NCBI GenBank assembly: GCA_947095535.1
Contig: OX352773.1
Location: 1,860,001 to 1,924,000 of the forward strand
Length of the DNA: 64,000 bases
Direction of reading: 5' to 3'
From: Poecilobothrus nobilitatus
Lineage: Eukaryota; Arthropoda; Insecta; Diptera; Dolichopodidae
Shown here: in pieces, positions 11,349 through 23,546 of the stretch
Numbering within the stretch: the first letter of the stretch is position 1
Layout: each line of letters begins with the position of its first letter
Notes under the pieces: model-generated
What the model was told of the DNA's origin: nothing
Database searches by the model: none
What the model saw: only the letters and a program-made list of their open reading frames with translations
Position numbers and translations under genes: made by a program

Positions 11349-11555
11349 GCTGCCTCGGTGGCCGACTGGTTAAGGCAATGCGTTATTAACCGAGGGAATA
11401 TGGGTTCAATGTTGTATGGGTCATAAAAGTTTTTTCAATGATAATTATTGAAAACGTAATTTTTAATTACAAATCCACCTTGCGGACTATATACAGAAAG
11501 TAAATCTGTTATATAAGGCAGAAAATGTGTTTGTTTGTTTATTGGTTTATTGGAA
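11349..11555 (+). mobile_element. tRNA-derived SINE
   Basis: The head GCTGCCTCGGTGGCCGACTGG.. has a pol III A box (TGGCCGACTGG) and a B box (GGGTTCAATG) at tRNA spacing, ending near GTATGGGTC at 11422. A body and a TTTG-rich tail (TTTGTTTGTTTATTGG) follow. The long unrelated body and the tail argue against a functional tRNA gene. Confidence 0.6.
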
Positions 11556-11559
11556 CAGG

Positions 11560-11820
11560 AAGATGCCGTTTAATATTTTGTTGTCTATACGGTTTCAATG
11601 ACTGAGTTCAAGCTTTGTAGAAACGTAGTTCCCAATCAAAGGAGTTCGCTGGATCAGGATTTCTTAATACGTTCCTGTTTTAAAAGAAATTTTGATTTAT
11701 GCAAGATCATGTCTATACTGTTCGACCGGTTGAGATTAAATATTGTGAAAACGTTGTTCCCTATCAAAGAAGTGCCCTACATAGACAAGGTCAGGATCCG
11801 TTAATCCGTTACGGCACGTG
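11560..11820 (+). repeat. Degenerate tandem repeat, period ~126
   Basis: The words GTCTATAC..GTT, CGTAGTTCCC(A/T)ATCAAAG and CAGGAT..TTAAT.CGTT occur in the same order in two consecutive units (about 11583 and 11709). The open frame across it is a product of the repetition. Confidence 0.5.
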
Positions 11821-11927
11821 AATCTATCAAAACAAATATATTTCCGAGTCGTAACCAATTTTTCAGATTGATTTATTCGCTTTGAAGAACAACCTTTTAT
11901 TGGCTTTAAGAAACAATTTTTGTAAAG

Positions 11928-13382
11928 TTCAAATTTTTTTGGACCACCCCCTGTTTATGAGCTATTAGGGCTCAAAAATTGAAAATTTGTTATTTTTAAA
12001 CACCTGTAACTTAGGAACGTGTACACATTTTACTTCGGTAAGATATAAAAATTAAAGCTAGAGTAATATATTTTAACGCGTGTTAAAAGTTTATTTTGGT
12101 TATATAGAGTTCCCGAGTTACAGCTCTTCAAAATTGCGAAAAAGCCCCATTTTCAGATGTATATATCTCAGGCTCTGCGTAATAGTTTTGTAATCTAAAA
12201 TCGTCAGAAGACCGGAAATTTTATTATCTACATAAAAGAATATCAAAATTATGTAATATTTTGTAATTTACTATTTAAATTTACCGTTATGTGAGAACCA
12301 TATTTTGCATGAAATTTCTTTTTTCATAACTCCGGCACGCCTTTAGATAGGAACCTGAAATTTTGAGACAAGAAAGAACTTTTAGAATTAGTATAAGTTT
12401 CCTCAGAAAATTTTTTGGTAGCGCCCCCTTTTTAAGAGTTATTACGCCTCAAAAATTGAAAATTTGGTGTTTTTAGACACCTCTGTACAAATTTTTCTAA
12501 AGGCATGCCGGAGTTATGAAAAAAGAAATTTCATGCAAAATGTGGTTTTCACATAACGGTAAATTTAAATAGTAAATTACAAAATATTACATAATTTTGA
12601 TATTGTTTTATATAGATAATAAAATTTTTGATCTTCTGGCGGTTTTAGATTGCAAAACTATTACGCAGAGCCTGAGATATATACATCTGAAAATGGGGCT
12701 TTTTCGCAATTTTGAAGAGCTGCAACTTTGGAACCCTTTACAACTTAAATAAACTTTTACACATGTAAAACTATATTACTGTACCTTGCAGAAGTAAAAT
12801 GTGTACAGGTTCCTAAGTTACAGGTGTTTAAAAATAGCAAATTTTCAATTTTTAAGCCCTAATAGCTCATAAACAGGGGGTGGTCCAAAAAAAATTCTGA
12901 GCAAACTTATACTGATTCTAAAAGTTCCTTCTTGCCTCAAAATTTCAAGCCTCTATCTAATGGCGTGCCGGAGTTATGAAAGTAGAAAAATCATGCAAAA
13001 TTTGGTTTTCACATAACGGTAAATTTAAATACTAAATTTAAAAAAAAAATGTATAATTTTCATATTAATTTACAAAGATAAAAGAAATACCTGTCGAATG
13101 ACGTTTTCATATTGAAAAAATCTTAAGTAGAACATAAGATATATGCATTTAAAAATAGGGCTTTTTCAAAGTTTGAGGGGCTGTAGCTCCGTAATGGGAG
13201 GGGCTACATGAAAAAGTTGTTCCACAAAATTATTTTTTTTATGAGACCTACCCATGGTTAAAATTTTTTTCTCTATCTTTAACGGTGTAGAAGTTTTGTA
13301 AACAGACGGACGGACGGACGGACGGACAGAGTGAAACTAATAAGCACATTTTTTAAAAATTTTTTTGGAAATGTGCTAAAAA
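11928..13382. mobile_element. HINE-A head-to-head composite
   Basis: From 11928 to about 12490 the sequence runs in the forward orientation of the family (GGACCACCCCCTGTTTATGAG onward). It then flips to the reverse complement (from AAAGGCATGCCGGAGTTATG) and continues to the complement of the 5' end at 13382 (GGAAATGTGCTAAAA). The 5' diagnostic block contains a short GACG microsatellite at 13305-13327. Forward and reverse parts share several hundred bases, so the whole can fold back. Noncoding. Confidence 0.7.
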
Positions 13383-13469
13383 ATATGTATATATAAAAAT
13401 TTAGTATATTGCTTCAAAAAAAAAAGTAATGATTTTTTAGCACAAAAATTTAAAACACCAAACAATTTT

Positions 13470-13630
13470 AAACTCAAAGCATTCCAAAGGGCAACAAGGT
13501 GAGCTGCTGATGGCATAATACGGCTTAAGGAAATTCGTTTGTATGGTGCGAACATCGTGAATGTGGAACCATCATGTGTTCCCCAGAATTGCCTAAGTCA
13601 AAATGAGTACTAAAACTCGGTATAAGTATA
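13470..13630 (+). other. Coding-like remnant, unrecognised
   Basis: One frame, with a single TGA, reads FKLKAFQRATR, then AADGIIRLKEIRLYGANIVN, then VEPSCVPQNCLSQNEY. Codon and residue use look like protein, unlike the flanks. I cannot name the family. It could be a degraded exon or a transposon ORF piece. It lies just outside the HINE-A composite. Confidence 0.35.
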
Positions 13631-14901
13631 ATCTATTGTTTGGTCAAAAAATACAGGCGGGTGTTTAGTGAGTTAAAGTCCCACACACTCATAGACGACT
13701 CGTGCTCGTTATACTACTATATAGTTGACTTTCGATGATTCCTATCTACCCTCTATACAAAATTGAAATACCTTTAAGAAATTTATTGTGGAAGGCAGAA
13801 AATTTAAAAATAAATTTAATTTTGAAATTTAAAACTCATCGAATTCTTAAATACAACATTTGGCGTTTAAAGAAATAGTTAGATATATATAAATCTAATT
13901 TTACTTACTTTTACTTAAATTTTTATTCTTTTACTTTTGTTAAAATGTTTACTTAAAACATCTTTCACATACAATATATTATGTAACTCTTTTATTCTTT
14001 TTAAATGTTGATTAAATTCTATGTTTTGTTGTACACTTTTTTACTACATATTTTGTTAAGGAGAATAATTAAACTTTTTAATGATTTTATTTTATTTAAA
14101 ATATTTTCTTTCTATATAACTAAATAGTGCTTTATGTTAATTTTCAAACTATTGCACCTTAAATCCTAGGTTCCAGAATAGAAAATAGAATATATTTAGT
14201 AAAAACTAAATATGTATCTAGTTAAAAAAAAAAAATTAACAGAAGAAAATGATTTTAAAATTACGGAAGCGGATATCGGACACCAAAACATTTTACAGTA
14301 AAAAGAAAATACAAAACTTACGAATTTTATAGTTTTACAATTTTAGTCTGACCAACCAAAGGAACCATTTTTAAGATGTTAAGAAGCAAAAAAAAACAGA
14401 ACAATAATACTCGTATAACATAAAACTTTACAAATTGAAAACCGCAAACTTTTTGTACAAATAAAATCCTGAATCAATTCTTTTGAGAAAAAACTAAAAG
14501 GGTTTTATTTGAAAGTTCAAGTTTTTTGATTTTTCTATCATACATATACAAACATATTTATATATATTTATATATATATATGTTTTTGAAATCTAATTTT
14601 GTAAACTTTTGTTTTTATAGTTCGTGAAATAAAATTATAAAATCTCTTTGTACCCAAGCTTTCTTTTTATAATTCTTTTGTTAACATTTTTTTTTATTTG
14701 CCAGATTTTCTATTAAAAAATAATAAGAGAGAACAAAGATAGAAACAATTAAATCCATTTTATAAAATAACGAAAAACGACATAGATTTTATTTATGCTT
14801 TGTTGTAGAATGAAACATTCCACTCACCTTGCCTTGCCAAGAACAGATTTTTTCTTAGTTAATTTTTACTTCAATTCTCCTTCGTTATTCATCTTTTCTC
14901 T
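13631..14901. other. AT-rich spacer
   Basis: Nothing recognisable apart from a TATATATT-type microsatellite at about 14545-14585. Confidence 0.4.
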
Positions 14902-14956
14902 ATCAATATACTGATTTATATATAAAAAAAATATATATACAAATCAGTATATTGAT
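14902..14956. repeat. Short inverted repeat (hairpin)
   Basis: ATCAATATACTGATTT on the left pairs with AAATCAGTATATTGAT on the right around an AT-only centre. The stem is at least 16 bp. No product is implied. Confidence 0.6.
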
Positions 14957-15279
14957 GGTTCACATTTTTCACAAAATTTCGAGTCAAGTCAACAAAGAAC
15001 AATGGGATGATATTCATAATAAATTCTTTGAGACAATTTAAAATAAAAAAAAAATAAATTATTTTGCCATTGCTTTTAAGAAAGAAAGAAAAATTGCAGA
15101 AAATATTAAATATTGTTGAAGAGGTACAAATATAAGAACCAAACATTTTTTTTTCTATTATAATATGTTTTTATTTATAAATATATAGAATACTAAAACA
15201 AACGAAAATAGTTATATTTATTTTAAAATAAATTAAATTTCAGTTAATTATTAATATTAAATAAACTTCATTAAATTGC

Positions 15280-16255
15280 TATATGTACAGACATTTCAAC
15301 GAATAATAGTAATATTGTTAGATGTTAATGCGCTCTTGGAGTTTTTCTTATTTCTAATTTCTCTCAGTAAACGCAACCTTTTCAATTCGATAATTTTTAA
15401 AAGTTCCAACAACTGTTTGATTTTTTTCAGAAAAAGCTGTTAATAATTTTAAAGAATTTAAATAGTAGTCTAAATGCACTGATCTATTAATTGTTAGAAT
15501 ATGGTCACATATACCTTTTTTATGATTCTCATTTCAAGAGATTCATTTAGATTCGAATTCCCTTTTTGCAGTATACAAACTAATGATTTTGCTATATTTT
15601 AGAATTTTAAGAATTTTATGATCTAATACCGGTCGGATTTTATATGCCTTATCACCAATTTCTGGTTGTATCAATTATCATTAAAATTTATATACCGGTG
15701 TATTTTTTCAGGCGAATAATTGATGAAGCGACTAAATAGTTATGAACATCATTCGTTCATCATTCATTCGAACATCAATTTTTGTTTTGCCTTTGAATAA
15801 CCACTAAGAAGTAATATATCAAAGTATTTATACATTTCCACAGCGATATCACTAATATTTTCACATTTAATTGAAGTGTATTTCATTGTTTCAGATCGAA
15901 TAAATTTCATGAAATCAACATCAAAAATAATTTTCTGTAAATTAATATTCTCTGTAAATACTAAAATTATTGAAGATTTTTTGAACTATTTCGTGTAGAT
16001 GTTCCTCTTCTATTGATACAATATTATGTATACTGAAGTTTAAATTAATTTTCTTCTATTTTCTATCAGATTTCTTAGTTCGTTTCTTTTATTTGTTCTT
16101 TCTGCTAGAATCGTTCACGATTTGAGATGCAGTGGGAAAATCTTGCGTATTTCGATTTTCATCTGCCGATTCTTCCAATAATATATTTTCTGGCAAAATC
16201 TTTATGTCCCGTAACTGGATTTCACTACCAGATGCTATAAAACCTAAGGAAATAA
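15280..16255 (-). pseudogene. piggyBac-like transposase remnant
   Basis: Read on the minus strand from about 16250, a discontinuous frame gives an acidic N-terminal stretch (EIQLRDIKILPENILLEES). It then gives FMKFIRSETMKYTSI and YFDILLLSGY, the 'ETNxY ... LGILLLSGY' region of DDE piggyBac transposases. Near 15645 KAYKIRPVLDHKIL corresponds to the 'DKxxKIRPLLD' block. Further on, HILTINRSVHLDYYLNSLKL and TVVGTFKNYRIEK match the region around 'DNFFTS' and 'GTxRxNR'. The order of blocks fits the family. Many frameshifts and stops make it dead, and flanking TTAA termini were not found. The full-length family protein would be over 500 residues; about half is traceable. Confidence 0.65.
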
Positions 16256-16400
16256 GGCCTTATTGTTGAAATTTGAAATAAATTGATTAAACTTTATTTT
16301 CCGCCTTCAAATTAAAAACAAAGACTAATATTTTTTGTTATATAAATGACATAAAGCCTAATTCTAACTCATTACTCTAATAATAGCATTTTGTAATATT

Positions 16401-17072
16401 TTTATACCCGTATGAATATAGTTCAAGGGTATTATAATTTTCCTTTACATTTGTGACACCTTAAAGAAACCGAGTTAGATATAGACTTAAATGTATGGAT
16501 CGGATCAGAATAGAATTCTGAGAGAAAAATTATCGTTAAAGTTGAACGTGGAATTTTTATATATAGAAGATAACTCCGTATCTATTGAAGCTATAAGATA
16601 TCTGAAATTTTCTAAAAAGATGTCAAGTTCTATTCCAACAACTGGAACTTGACAATTTGGTTGGTCCAGAGGAGCAGATTCAGGTAGCTTCTATGAAATT
16701 TGGTGTATCTAGCCCAACAGGTTCAAGTAGCTTGCATATCTTCTCACTTAACTAAGCTAGATATCTAAAATTAAAGATGATCAAGTTTTACGGCAATAAC
16801 TTCTTGTTTGTGCTAGAGCAGCAGGTTCAAGCTGCTTACATATCTTGGAATTTAATTAGGCTAGGCGTCTAGAAGATAAAAAAATTTCAAGTTTTATGGA
16901 AATTCTGTAAAATGTGGTTCCTTTAGTGTAATAGATTCGGGTAGCTGTCATCAAGTAACACATCTGAAATTTTGTAAATTATGATCAAGTTTAATGGAAA
17001 CAGCATATATTATGTTCTTACGGGTATCCCAGAGTTGACACAGTCTACTCTACTGCATTACTTCCTCGTTTC
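16401..17072 (+). mobile_element. HINE-C element (DINE-1-like), near complete
   Basis: The 5' end TTTATACCCGTA forms a hairpin with a nearby GGGTATT. The 3' end reads TTACGGGTAT, then a short hairpin region (GTTGACACAG..) and TTCCTCGTTT. The 5' ATACCCGTA and 3' TACGGGTAT are subterminal inverted repeats. Internally there are units of the type GAGCAGCAGGTTCAAGNNGC, then TGCATATCTT. The layout (5' subTIR, tandem middle, 3' subTIR plus hairpin, T-rich target) matches Drosophila DINE-1/HINE elements mobilised by Helentrons. Confidence 0.7.
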
Positions 17073-17129
17073 TTTATAATTGAATTCACATATATTTCAA
17101 CTTATTTAGTTAATAGAATCGGTTCTTTT

Positions 17130-17402
17130 AGTTTTTGACATATTTTCAAAAACGAAAATTATAAATGTGCCTATTACTTTCACTCTGTCTCTCAATCAGT
17201 CTGTCTGTTTATAAAACTTTTGCACTGTTTGAAATAAACAAATCAAGTTCATACTAAAATAGATGTAAAAAAAATTAACTGTTGTACAAAAACTTTCTTA
17301 AGCATGAATGTACAACCCATAAAATTTTATAAAACCAACTATTTCAAATGGTCATAACTCAAGTTCCCTTAAAAAATGTGCTCCTTTTTTTCTTGGTTTT
17401 TA
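17130..17402 (+). mobile_element. HINE-D fragment with internal deletion
   Basis: The diagnostic block ATGTGCCTATTACTTTCACT, then CTGTCTGTTTATAAAACTT, is followed by GTTTGAAATAAA. The 3' end appears as TGTGCTCCTTTTTTTCTTGG, so most of the middle is lost. Confidence 0.55.
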
Positions 17403-19090
17403 TTACGTATTTTTTTAAATTTTACCCTTATTGGAAATAAATTTAAAATATGTTTATTTTATTTTTCTTTATGTGACATTATAATGTCATTATTAGTATT
17501 ATAGCAGAAAACTAATTTACAAACTCTAAACTTACATTTTATACATAAAAATAGAATTAATTAATAAAAAAAATAACCAAACAAATAAAAAAATCTATAA
17601 ATTTTAATTTTACACACTTTTAGAGAATATAATATACAAAAATATATAAAAGCTCAATCCAATTATATTAATTTCGAGTAAAACTTTTTGTCTTGTATTT
17701 TTATCAACAATTTTTCATAATTTTTCTCAAATTTTATAATGAAAATTGAGAACTCCCGAATAAAATAAAAATTAAAGTCGTACAATCAGAACTAATATTA
17801 CTTATATACTGTTGAAGGATATTAATCTTTCAACAGAGGCCAAAAAATAAATATTAAAACTTTTAATGCGTTTATTACAGTTACTTTATGTGTTGCCCGG
17901 AGCCCGCTGCATAATATCGTTCTTTACAATAAACAAAATTCTTTTTATGATCCGTAATAATCAGTTTATTATCATTCAACAATAAAACAAGTTAAAAATA
18001 AAGCACTTCATTTGCAGCCAAAACCAAAAAATGTCGTAAATGCTGGTTATAAAAGTTTTATTTTTTTAATAATATTTTATCAAAAATAAAATAAAACAAA
18101 AATAAACTTAATCCTAAAGAAAAATTTTGTGGGAGTTAAAAAGTAAAACAAAAAAGAACCAATAAGGAAAACCTAATATCGTAAAACTAAATAAGACAAA
18201 TTTTATTTTTTTTCATAAAGTTTGAAAACAACAAAAAAAAAAACAAAAAACGAAGAAAATGATCTAAAGAAAACTTTGTTTATTTTCCAAACCAGAAAAA
18301 CTGTCAATGATACACCCAATCCAGTATAATAGAACTAAAACAAGAGTACCACAGCAAAAATAAGGATCATTAACACAGGTATATTTAATCAAAGAACAAA
18401 CACATGAGCAAAATATAGGCTAAAGGCTTGATATAATATCAAATTTAAAGGAAACAAATAAAAGATAGAAAAAAAAACCACAAAAGTGTGAAAATTGTTA
18501 AAAGTATCTCAGAAAATACACAATTAAAGGTTTATTGAAAAGTTTTCCATTCAATAAAATCTGACCTAAACATTTTATACATATTTAGTATATATATTAT
18601 ATACATATAAGAGATAAATACGATAACCATTTGGTACAAACTTATATTTTTTTAAATATAACGTAATATTAAATATAATATGTTAATAGTGTCACAATTA
18701 AATAATATTGCCAAGATGCTTTAATTTTAATTAAGACGTATTTTTAAAAATAAATATGGAAATTTTTTTTAACAGTTTTAGCATTAGCATACCATTTACC
18801 ATAAAAAAAACAAAGAAAAATTATTAATGCTATAAATTATGGCCGGCGCTTTCATGTGCACAGATGACACAGTAAAACATGACTCCAGAATTCAAGGACA
18901 GAAAATAGTATTAAATTTTTTTTTAAAATGCTCATTATAAATTTATTTAATTATTTCAATTCCAAAACTGGCAAATACGCACCCCGAACATAGTAACATT
19001 CTATAAACCAACAAAATAAAATCAAAAATTTTTCTATTATTTAGTATGTGTTATTTTTCCTATGTGTATGATTTACTTAAGTTTAAGAAG
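17403..19090. other. AT-rich spacer, no gene seen
   Basis: Mostly A/T runs. A small ATG frame at 18840 (MAGAFMCTDDTVKHDSRIQG) is about 33 codons, stands out by GC content and has no recognised relative. It is noted only. Confidence 0.35.
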
Positions 19091-19094
19091 AACA

Positions 19095-19445
19095 TTAACA
19101 TCTTCTACATAATGTTCCTCCAAATTTTCCTACCTATCCCCCATAATCCAAATTTCCCAATTCCAATTTCCCCAATTATCCTTCCCACATCCCTATCCAC
19201 AAAACTCTTGGTAACTTTTGAGTTTTCCACCAACCCTCGTAAAAAAAAAATAATAAATGAAACACATTATATAAATACATAGAAGAGTCATGTAAACAAC
19301 CAGCCCAATTTGAAAATAAGTTGCACGAGTCCTGATATATATCTTCCGTTTGAGTTTCGAACTTCGTTCCATAAAAATCGGTTCTGTAGTTTGGTCTAAA
19401 AAAGAAGCAAAATTGACTTTTGCTTATTTATATAATTATGGTTAA
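19095..19445 (+). repeat. Possible 3' end of a non-LTR element
   Basis: A C-rich run (TTCCCAATTCCAATTTCCCC) is followed by phrases of the type GAGTTTCGAACTTCGTTCC, GGTTCTGTAGTTTGGTCT and AAATTGACTTTTGC, ending TATAATTATGG. Such wording is typical of dispersed insect element tails, but I cannot tie it to a named family. The open frame across the C-rich part is low complexity. Confidence 0.3.
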
Positions 19446-20377
19446 AAATATCTGCTGTTCAAAACTTTTTTAATAAAAATTAATAAAATTTACAGGTATG
19501 TATGAAAATACAATCTGGCAATACTACAGTCCTTAACTTATACCGATACCACTGACCATTATCTCAAAATTACAGTATAAATATAGCTTTAATTAACTTC
19601 ATATTTATACAGTCTTGAAACAGAAAATTTACAAAGAAAGACAAATTTTAAGATAACTTTTGTATACATTTTTTCTACATACTTCTCTAACCTAATCCAT
19701 TTCATCATTAGGTTTTATTTAATATATACAGGACAATAGAAGAGTACAATCGAGAGTAGCACTTCAAAAAAATAAAAAAAAATTTTTGTTTTTCTTTTTT
19801 ATTTAACAGTAATTCCGAGACTTTTCTTAAATAAAATTTTCGATAATAAAATTATGATAAAGAAATTAATATTAATTTTAAGAAAATTATATTTTATACA
19901 ATAACAAGAATTTAAAAATAAAATAAAAAAACATATACTATTAAATTAATTCATGATATTAATCATTTTAAATAAAAAGAATATTAATAATAATAGTATA
20001 ATACATTGTTAATTTTTTTTCTGAAAAGTTTTAGATAATTATTATCTTAATTAGGCGTTTAATTATAAATTAAAAATAAACTCTTTCAGAAGGAATTTCA
20101 TTCCATTAAAAATGTTTATATAAATTTTATATTTAAAAAAGTTATTATAACTAACTATATTACCATATATATAATCATATATACCTAATTTAAAAAAAAA
20201 TATTTTAAATTAATTTTATATGATTATATTTGCATAAGTATAACTTGTACTCTTAAGTTAAAATTGGATTTAGTTATTTAAAATAATTTTTAAAATATAA
20301 TATGATTAAATTAAGAGCTGAATAATAAAACTGGATAATTAATATTATAGCTGATTATTTTAAAAGTAAATATTATA
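19446..20377. other. Very AT-rich spacer
   Basis: Nearly pure A/T with scattered short words. No gene or repeat boundary was recognised. Confidence 0.4.
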
Positions 20378-20600
20378 GGGGCCTCAGTGGCTTAGTGGGT
20401 AAGAGCGTATGCAATACGCTGTAAACACCGAGGGAGTGTAGGTTCGAATACCACACACGTCCTAAGAGTTATTCCCCCTTATACGACATTTAAAGCCGCG
20501 CCTGAAAAGGAAAGGTTTATTTCATTTCTCTGCCACATAAATGTGAATTTCTTATTCACATTTATGTGGCAGAGAAATGCAATAAAAAAATAAATAAATA
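20378..20600 (+). mobile_element. tRNA-derived SINE (family S1), with palindromic 3' end
   Basis: The head GGGGCCTCAGTGGCTTAGTG carries an A box, and GGTTCGAATACC is a B box. The body matches the copy at 28.63-28.81 kb (TTCCCCCTTA/CGACATTTA, CGCGCCTGAA, CTCTGCCACATAAATGTG). The tail is A-rich. AAATATT occurs on both sides (20368 and 20596), consistent with a target-site duplication. Here the conserved 3' end is turned into a perfect hairpin at 20523-20579. Confidence 0.75.
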
Positions 20601-20702
20601 TTTTACTATATAAATATATGTATATTAAAAAATACAGTAAACATCCAAAATTATAATGTTATTGTTAATATTATCATTTTTTCATTGTTTTCTTTAAAAT
20701 CC

Positions 20703-20775
20703 AGCCAATGGTGTAGTGTTTAAGCCTTCCTTTTGTTCGAAAGGTCTTGGATTCAAACGGCAAATATATATATAT
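20703..20775 (+). mobile_element. Short tRNA-like SINE head
   Basis: A-box-like TGGTGTAGTGTTTAAG and B-box-like GGATTCAAAC lie at tRNA spacing and run into a TA microsatellite. The body is unlike S1. It may be a truncated SINE or a decayed tRNA copy. Confidence 0.4.
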
Positions 20776-22004
20776 AATATATAATATTATGTAATATACA
20801 ATTAAATGATAATAAAATAATTCTTAAATAAGATAATAGATGGCGTATAAATAAAAAAATATTTATATCTCATAGTCTTATATATACAATAGCTGCAGTC
20901 AAGTAATCATAGAATTAGTGAAATTATTGTTTCCAGAAAATAAAACTTAATCAAATATGAATAATAAATAACTTAGCGGACTTAGTGGCTTAATTAATTT
21001 ATGCTCCCTATAGATGTGAAAAGAAAAAGCAAATTATAATTTTTTCATAATAAAAGTTTTCTCTTTTATATGCATAAATATTTATAAATTGTCAATTATA
21101 TTGTATATATTGTGTTTTAACTAAATTGCTATATCTCTTTTTCTAATTAGAAAATAAAACCTTTATTCTTTTTTATAATATACAAATTATTATCAATTTA
21201 AAAAGCTGATATACCTAAGTATATATGTATACATGTTTAAAATTCAAGTTTTCTCCTTTTTATATTCTTTTTATACTCGTATAGCAGGTACAATCCCATT
21301 TAACAAAAATGTTTTTATTTTAATTATGAATGTTATTCAAATTTTTTTCTCTCTAAAGTGTTGTTAAAAGTTATTTTAAATAAAAGAAAAATAAAGAGGT
21401 CAAGGTATATACAATAGATTAAATATAAGAACATATATCACATCTTTGTTATATATGTGTATACAAAATCCTTTTTTTAAAGTTCAGGATTTTGAATGAT
21501 ACTTTAAAAATATCTTATTCTTAGAATGCATCTTTCATTCATTCATTCTAATTATACTTTCATAAGGATAAGTAAATATAATAATTATACTTATATATAT
21601 GCACTAAATATAAAGAGATGTGAATAGAAGCAATACGGGTCGGATTAAGCAAGCAATTGGAAAGTTATACTATATTATACGTTATTAAAATTTTTAATTG
21701 AGAGATGTAATGTGTTCGTTTACAATTTTTTGTATAGAGAAAGTGAAATACTATTAATATTTATAAGACTTTATTGTTGAAATCTAAAGTTTCCATATTT
21801 AATTTTTTTAAACCGTTGTAACTTTAATTAAAAATTTAGTGTTTATTGAAAATTTAGATATATTAGAATATTAAGATGTAGATTCAAACAATCTCAATTT
21901 CATTATTACTTAAAAAGTATATAAAATTACATAATTCTTCATTTAAACAGTTAAATCTGTTTTATTACATTTTTAAAAAACAAATAGAAAAATTTTGTTA
22001 TTAA
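20776..22004. other. AT-rich spacer
   Basis: TA microsatellite at 20766-20800. At about 20976 a GCGGACTTAGTGGCTTAAT word resembles a SINE head fragment. Nothing else was supported. Confidence 0.35.
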
Positions 22005-22460
22005 TTTTACTCTGACCGTTCGTTTGTCGTTCGTTTTTTTACACACAAAACTTTTACTCCGTTTAAAATGGAGCAATAAAATTTTAAACAATGATCTGCC
22101 TCATAAAGAACTGTCTCATAAAAATGTTGTGGAACCAAGTTTTTATGTAACCCTACCCATTATGGAGGCACAGAACCTCAAAGTTGGAAAAAGCCCTAAT
22201 TTCAAATGCCATATCTTAAGTAATCTTAATATTTTGTCAATCTAAAAAAAGTCAAACGAAAGAAATCCTTGAAGGTTAATAAAAGGATGTGAAAATTATA
22301 TCATTATTTTGAATTTAGTATTTGTACTATGTCATATAAAAATTTTGCATTTTGAGGAGACTAAAAATAAGCTTGCTAAAAAATATAATTTTGTACACAG
22401 AGGGCGTTAAGAGCTATTAGAATTCAAAAATTAAAAATCTATAATTAGTTTTCTAATCTA
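22005..22460 (+). mobile_element. Degenerate HINE-A/D copy
   Basis: A corrupted diagnostic block (TTTTACTCTGACCGTTCG), ACAAAACTTTTACTCCGTTT, CTCATAAAAATGTTGTGGAA, CCCTACCCATTATGGAGG and a decayed internal unit with GCATTTTGAGGAGA. The 3' end is missing. The open frame here simply reads through the element. Confidence 0.6.
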
Positions 22461-23122
22461 TAATTAGTTTATAAGTAGTTTTCAGGCACGCTACGTATTA
22501 TGATATTCCGCTAAATATATTTGAATACAAGTACTTGAATATATGTACTTGAATACAAGTACATATTTGGATACGATTTTTCTATTACAAAATCTATATT
22601 AACATATTATAATAATAATAAATCTCATATAAAAATATTATATGTTTCATAGTATTAACCCATAAGTAACCTATAAATGTAATTAGTACACTATATGTAC
22701 ATATGTATTTACATATATCAAATTCGTTTTTTTAAGAATAATTTGTTTCCTGAGTGATTAATTTTTTTTTTTTGTAAAGGTAGTTAAAAAAATATAGGTA
22801 ATAATGAATTACTCTTTTTTTTAGATTTAATGTATTAAAAATTCAGTTTTAAGTCATTGTATTGTATTAATTTTTTAAATATAAGCATTAACTTAAGAAT
22901 TTTTTTGTTAACGACCTTGTTTGGTTTTGATTAATAAAATAAAAATAAAATAAATAAAAAATAATAAAAAAAAATACATATTAGCTATATACTTAGGTAT
23001 TTTAAAAATAATGGAAAATTAAAAAACTTATATCAATGTATAAGCAAAGTGTTAGTATATTGTGTATATTGTATAACAGTATAAATGACCTATTTAAGAG
23101 TATCGCTATAAAGGATCTATTT
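22461..23122. other. AT-rich spacer with microsatellite
   Basis: A short GAATACAAGTACTT-type tandem lies at 22525-22575. Nothing else was recognised. Confidence 0.35.
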
Positions 23123-23160
23123 TAGAGTTGACAAGGACAACTGTATTCTTCCTCGTTTTT
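23123..23160 (+). mobile_element. Orphan 3' end of HINE-B
   Basis: AGAGTTGACAAGGACAACTG followed by TATTCTTCCTCGTTTTT equals the terminal hairpin and end of HINE-B (44.28 and 61.10 kb). Confidence 0.5.
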
Positions 23161-23546
23161 ACACAAAACATTAATAAAAAAAATTTTGGTGTAATAGTTG
23201 TTCCAATTCTAAAATATTTTTATTGTCGTTTTGAAACTATCACCATTTAAAAAAATCATCTATTTCTCTCATTTCTTTTAGAAAATTTACGTATATGCAT
23301 TCGTACGTTAACAAATATTTTACGGCTTTGACGTCATAAGGAGTATTACTTTGGTATAGGGAATTTGTTACTTTTTGGCGTTAATTAATTTTCTTTCTGA
23401 TATTAATTCATTTGTTTCATGAATATTTTTTTAATATTTTTTTTCCTAGTGATAAAGTTAACTAAATGGGCTACTACCGGGATAAATTATAAAAAATATT
23501 CATCTGACATTAATTCGCAGAGTCAAAATAAAACAAAGTGTTTTGT

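Noticed and set aside
11598..11804. 68-codon frame
   Set aside because: Lies across a degenerate tandem repeat; no motif.
20378..20462. Functional tRNA gene at 20.4 kb
   Set aside because: Shares a long body and tail with 28.6 kb, where a target duplication proves retroposition.
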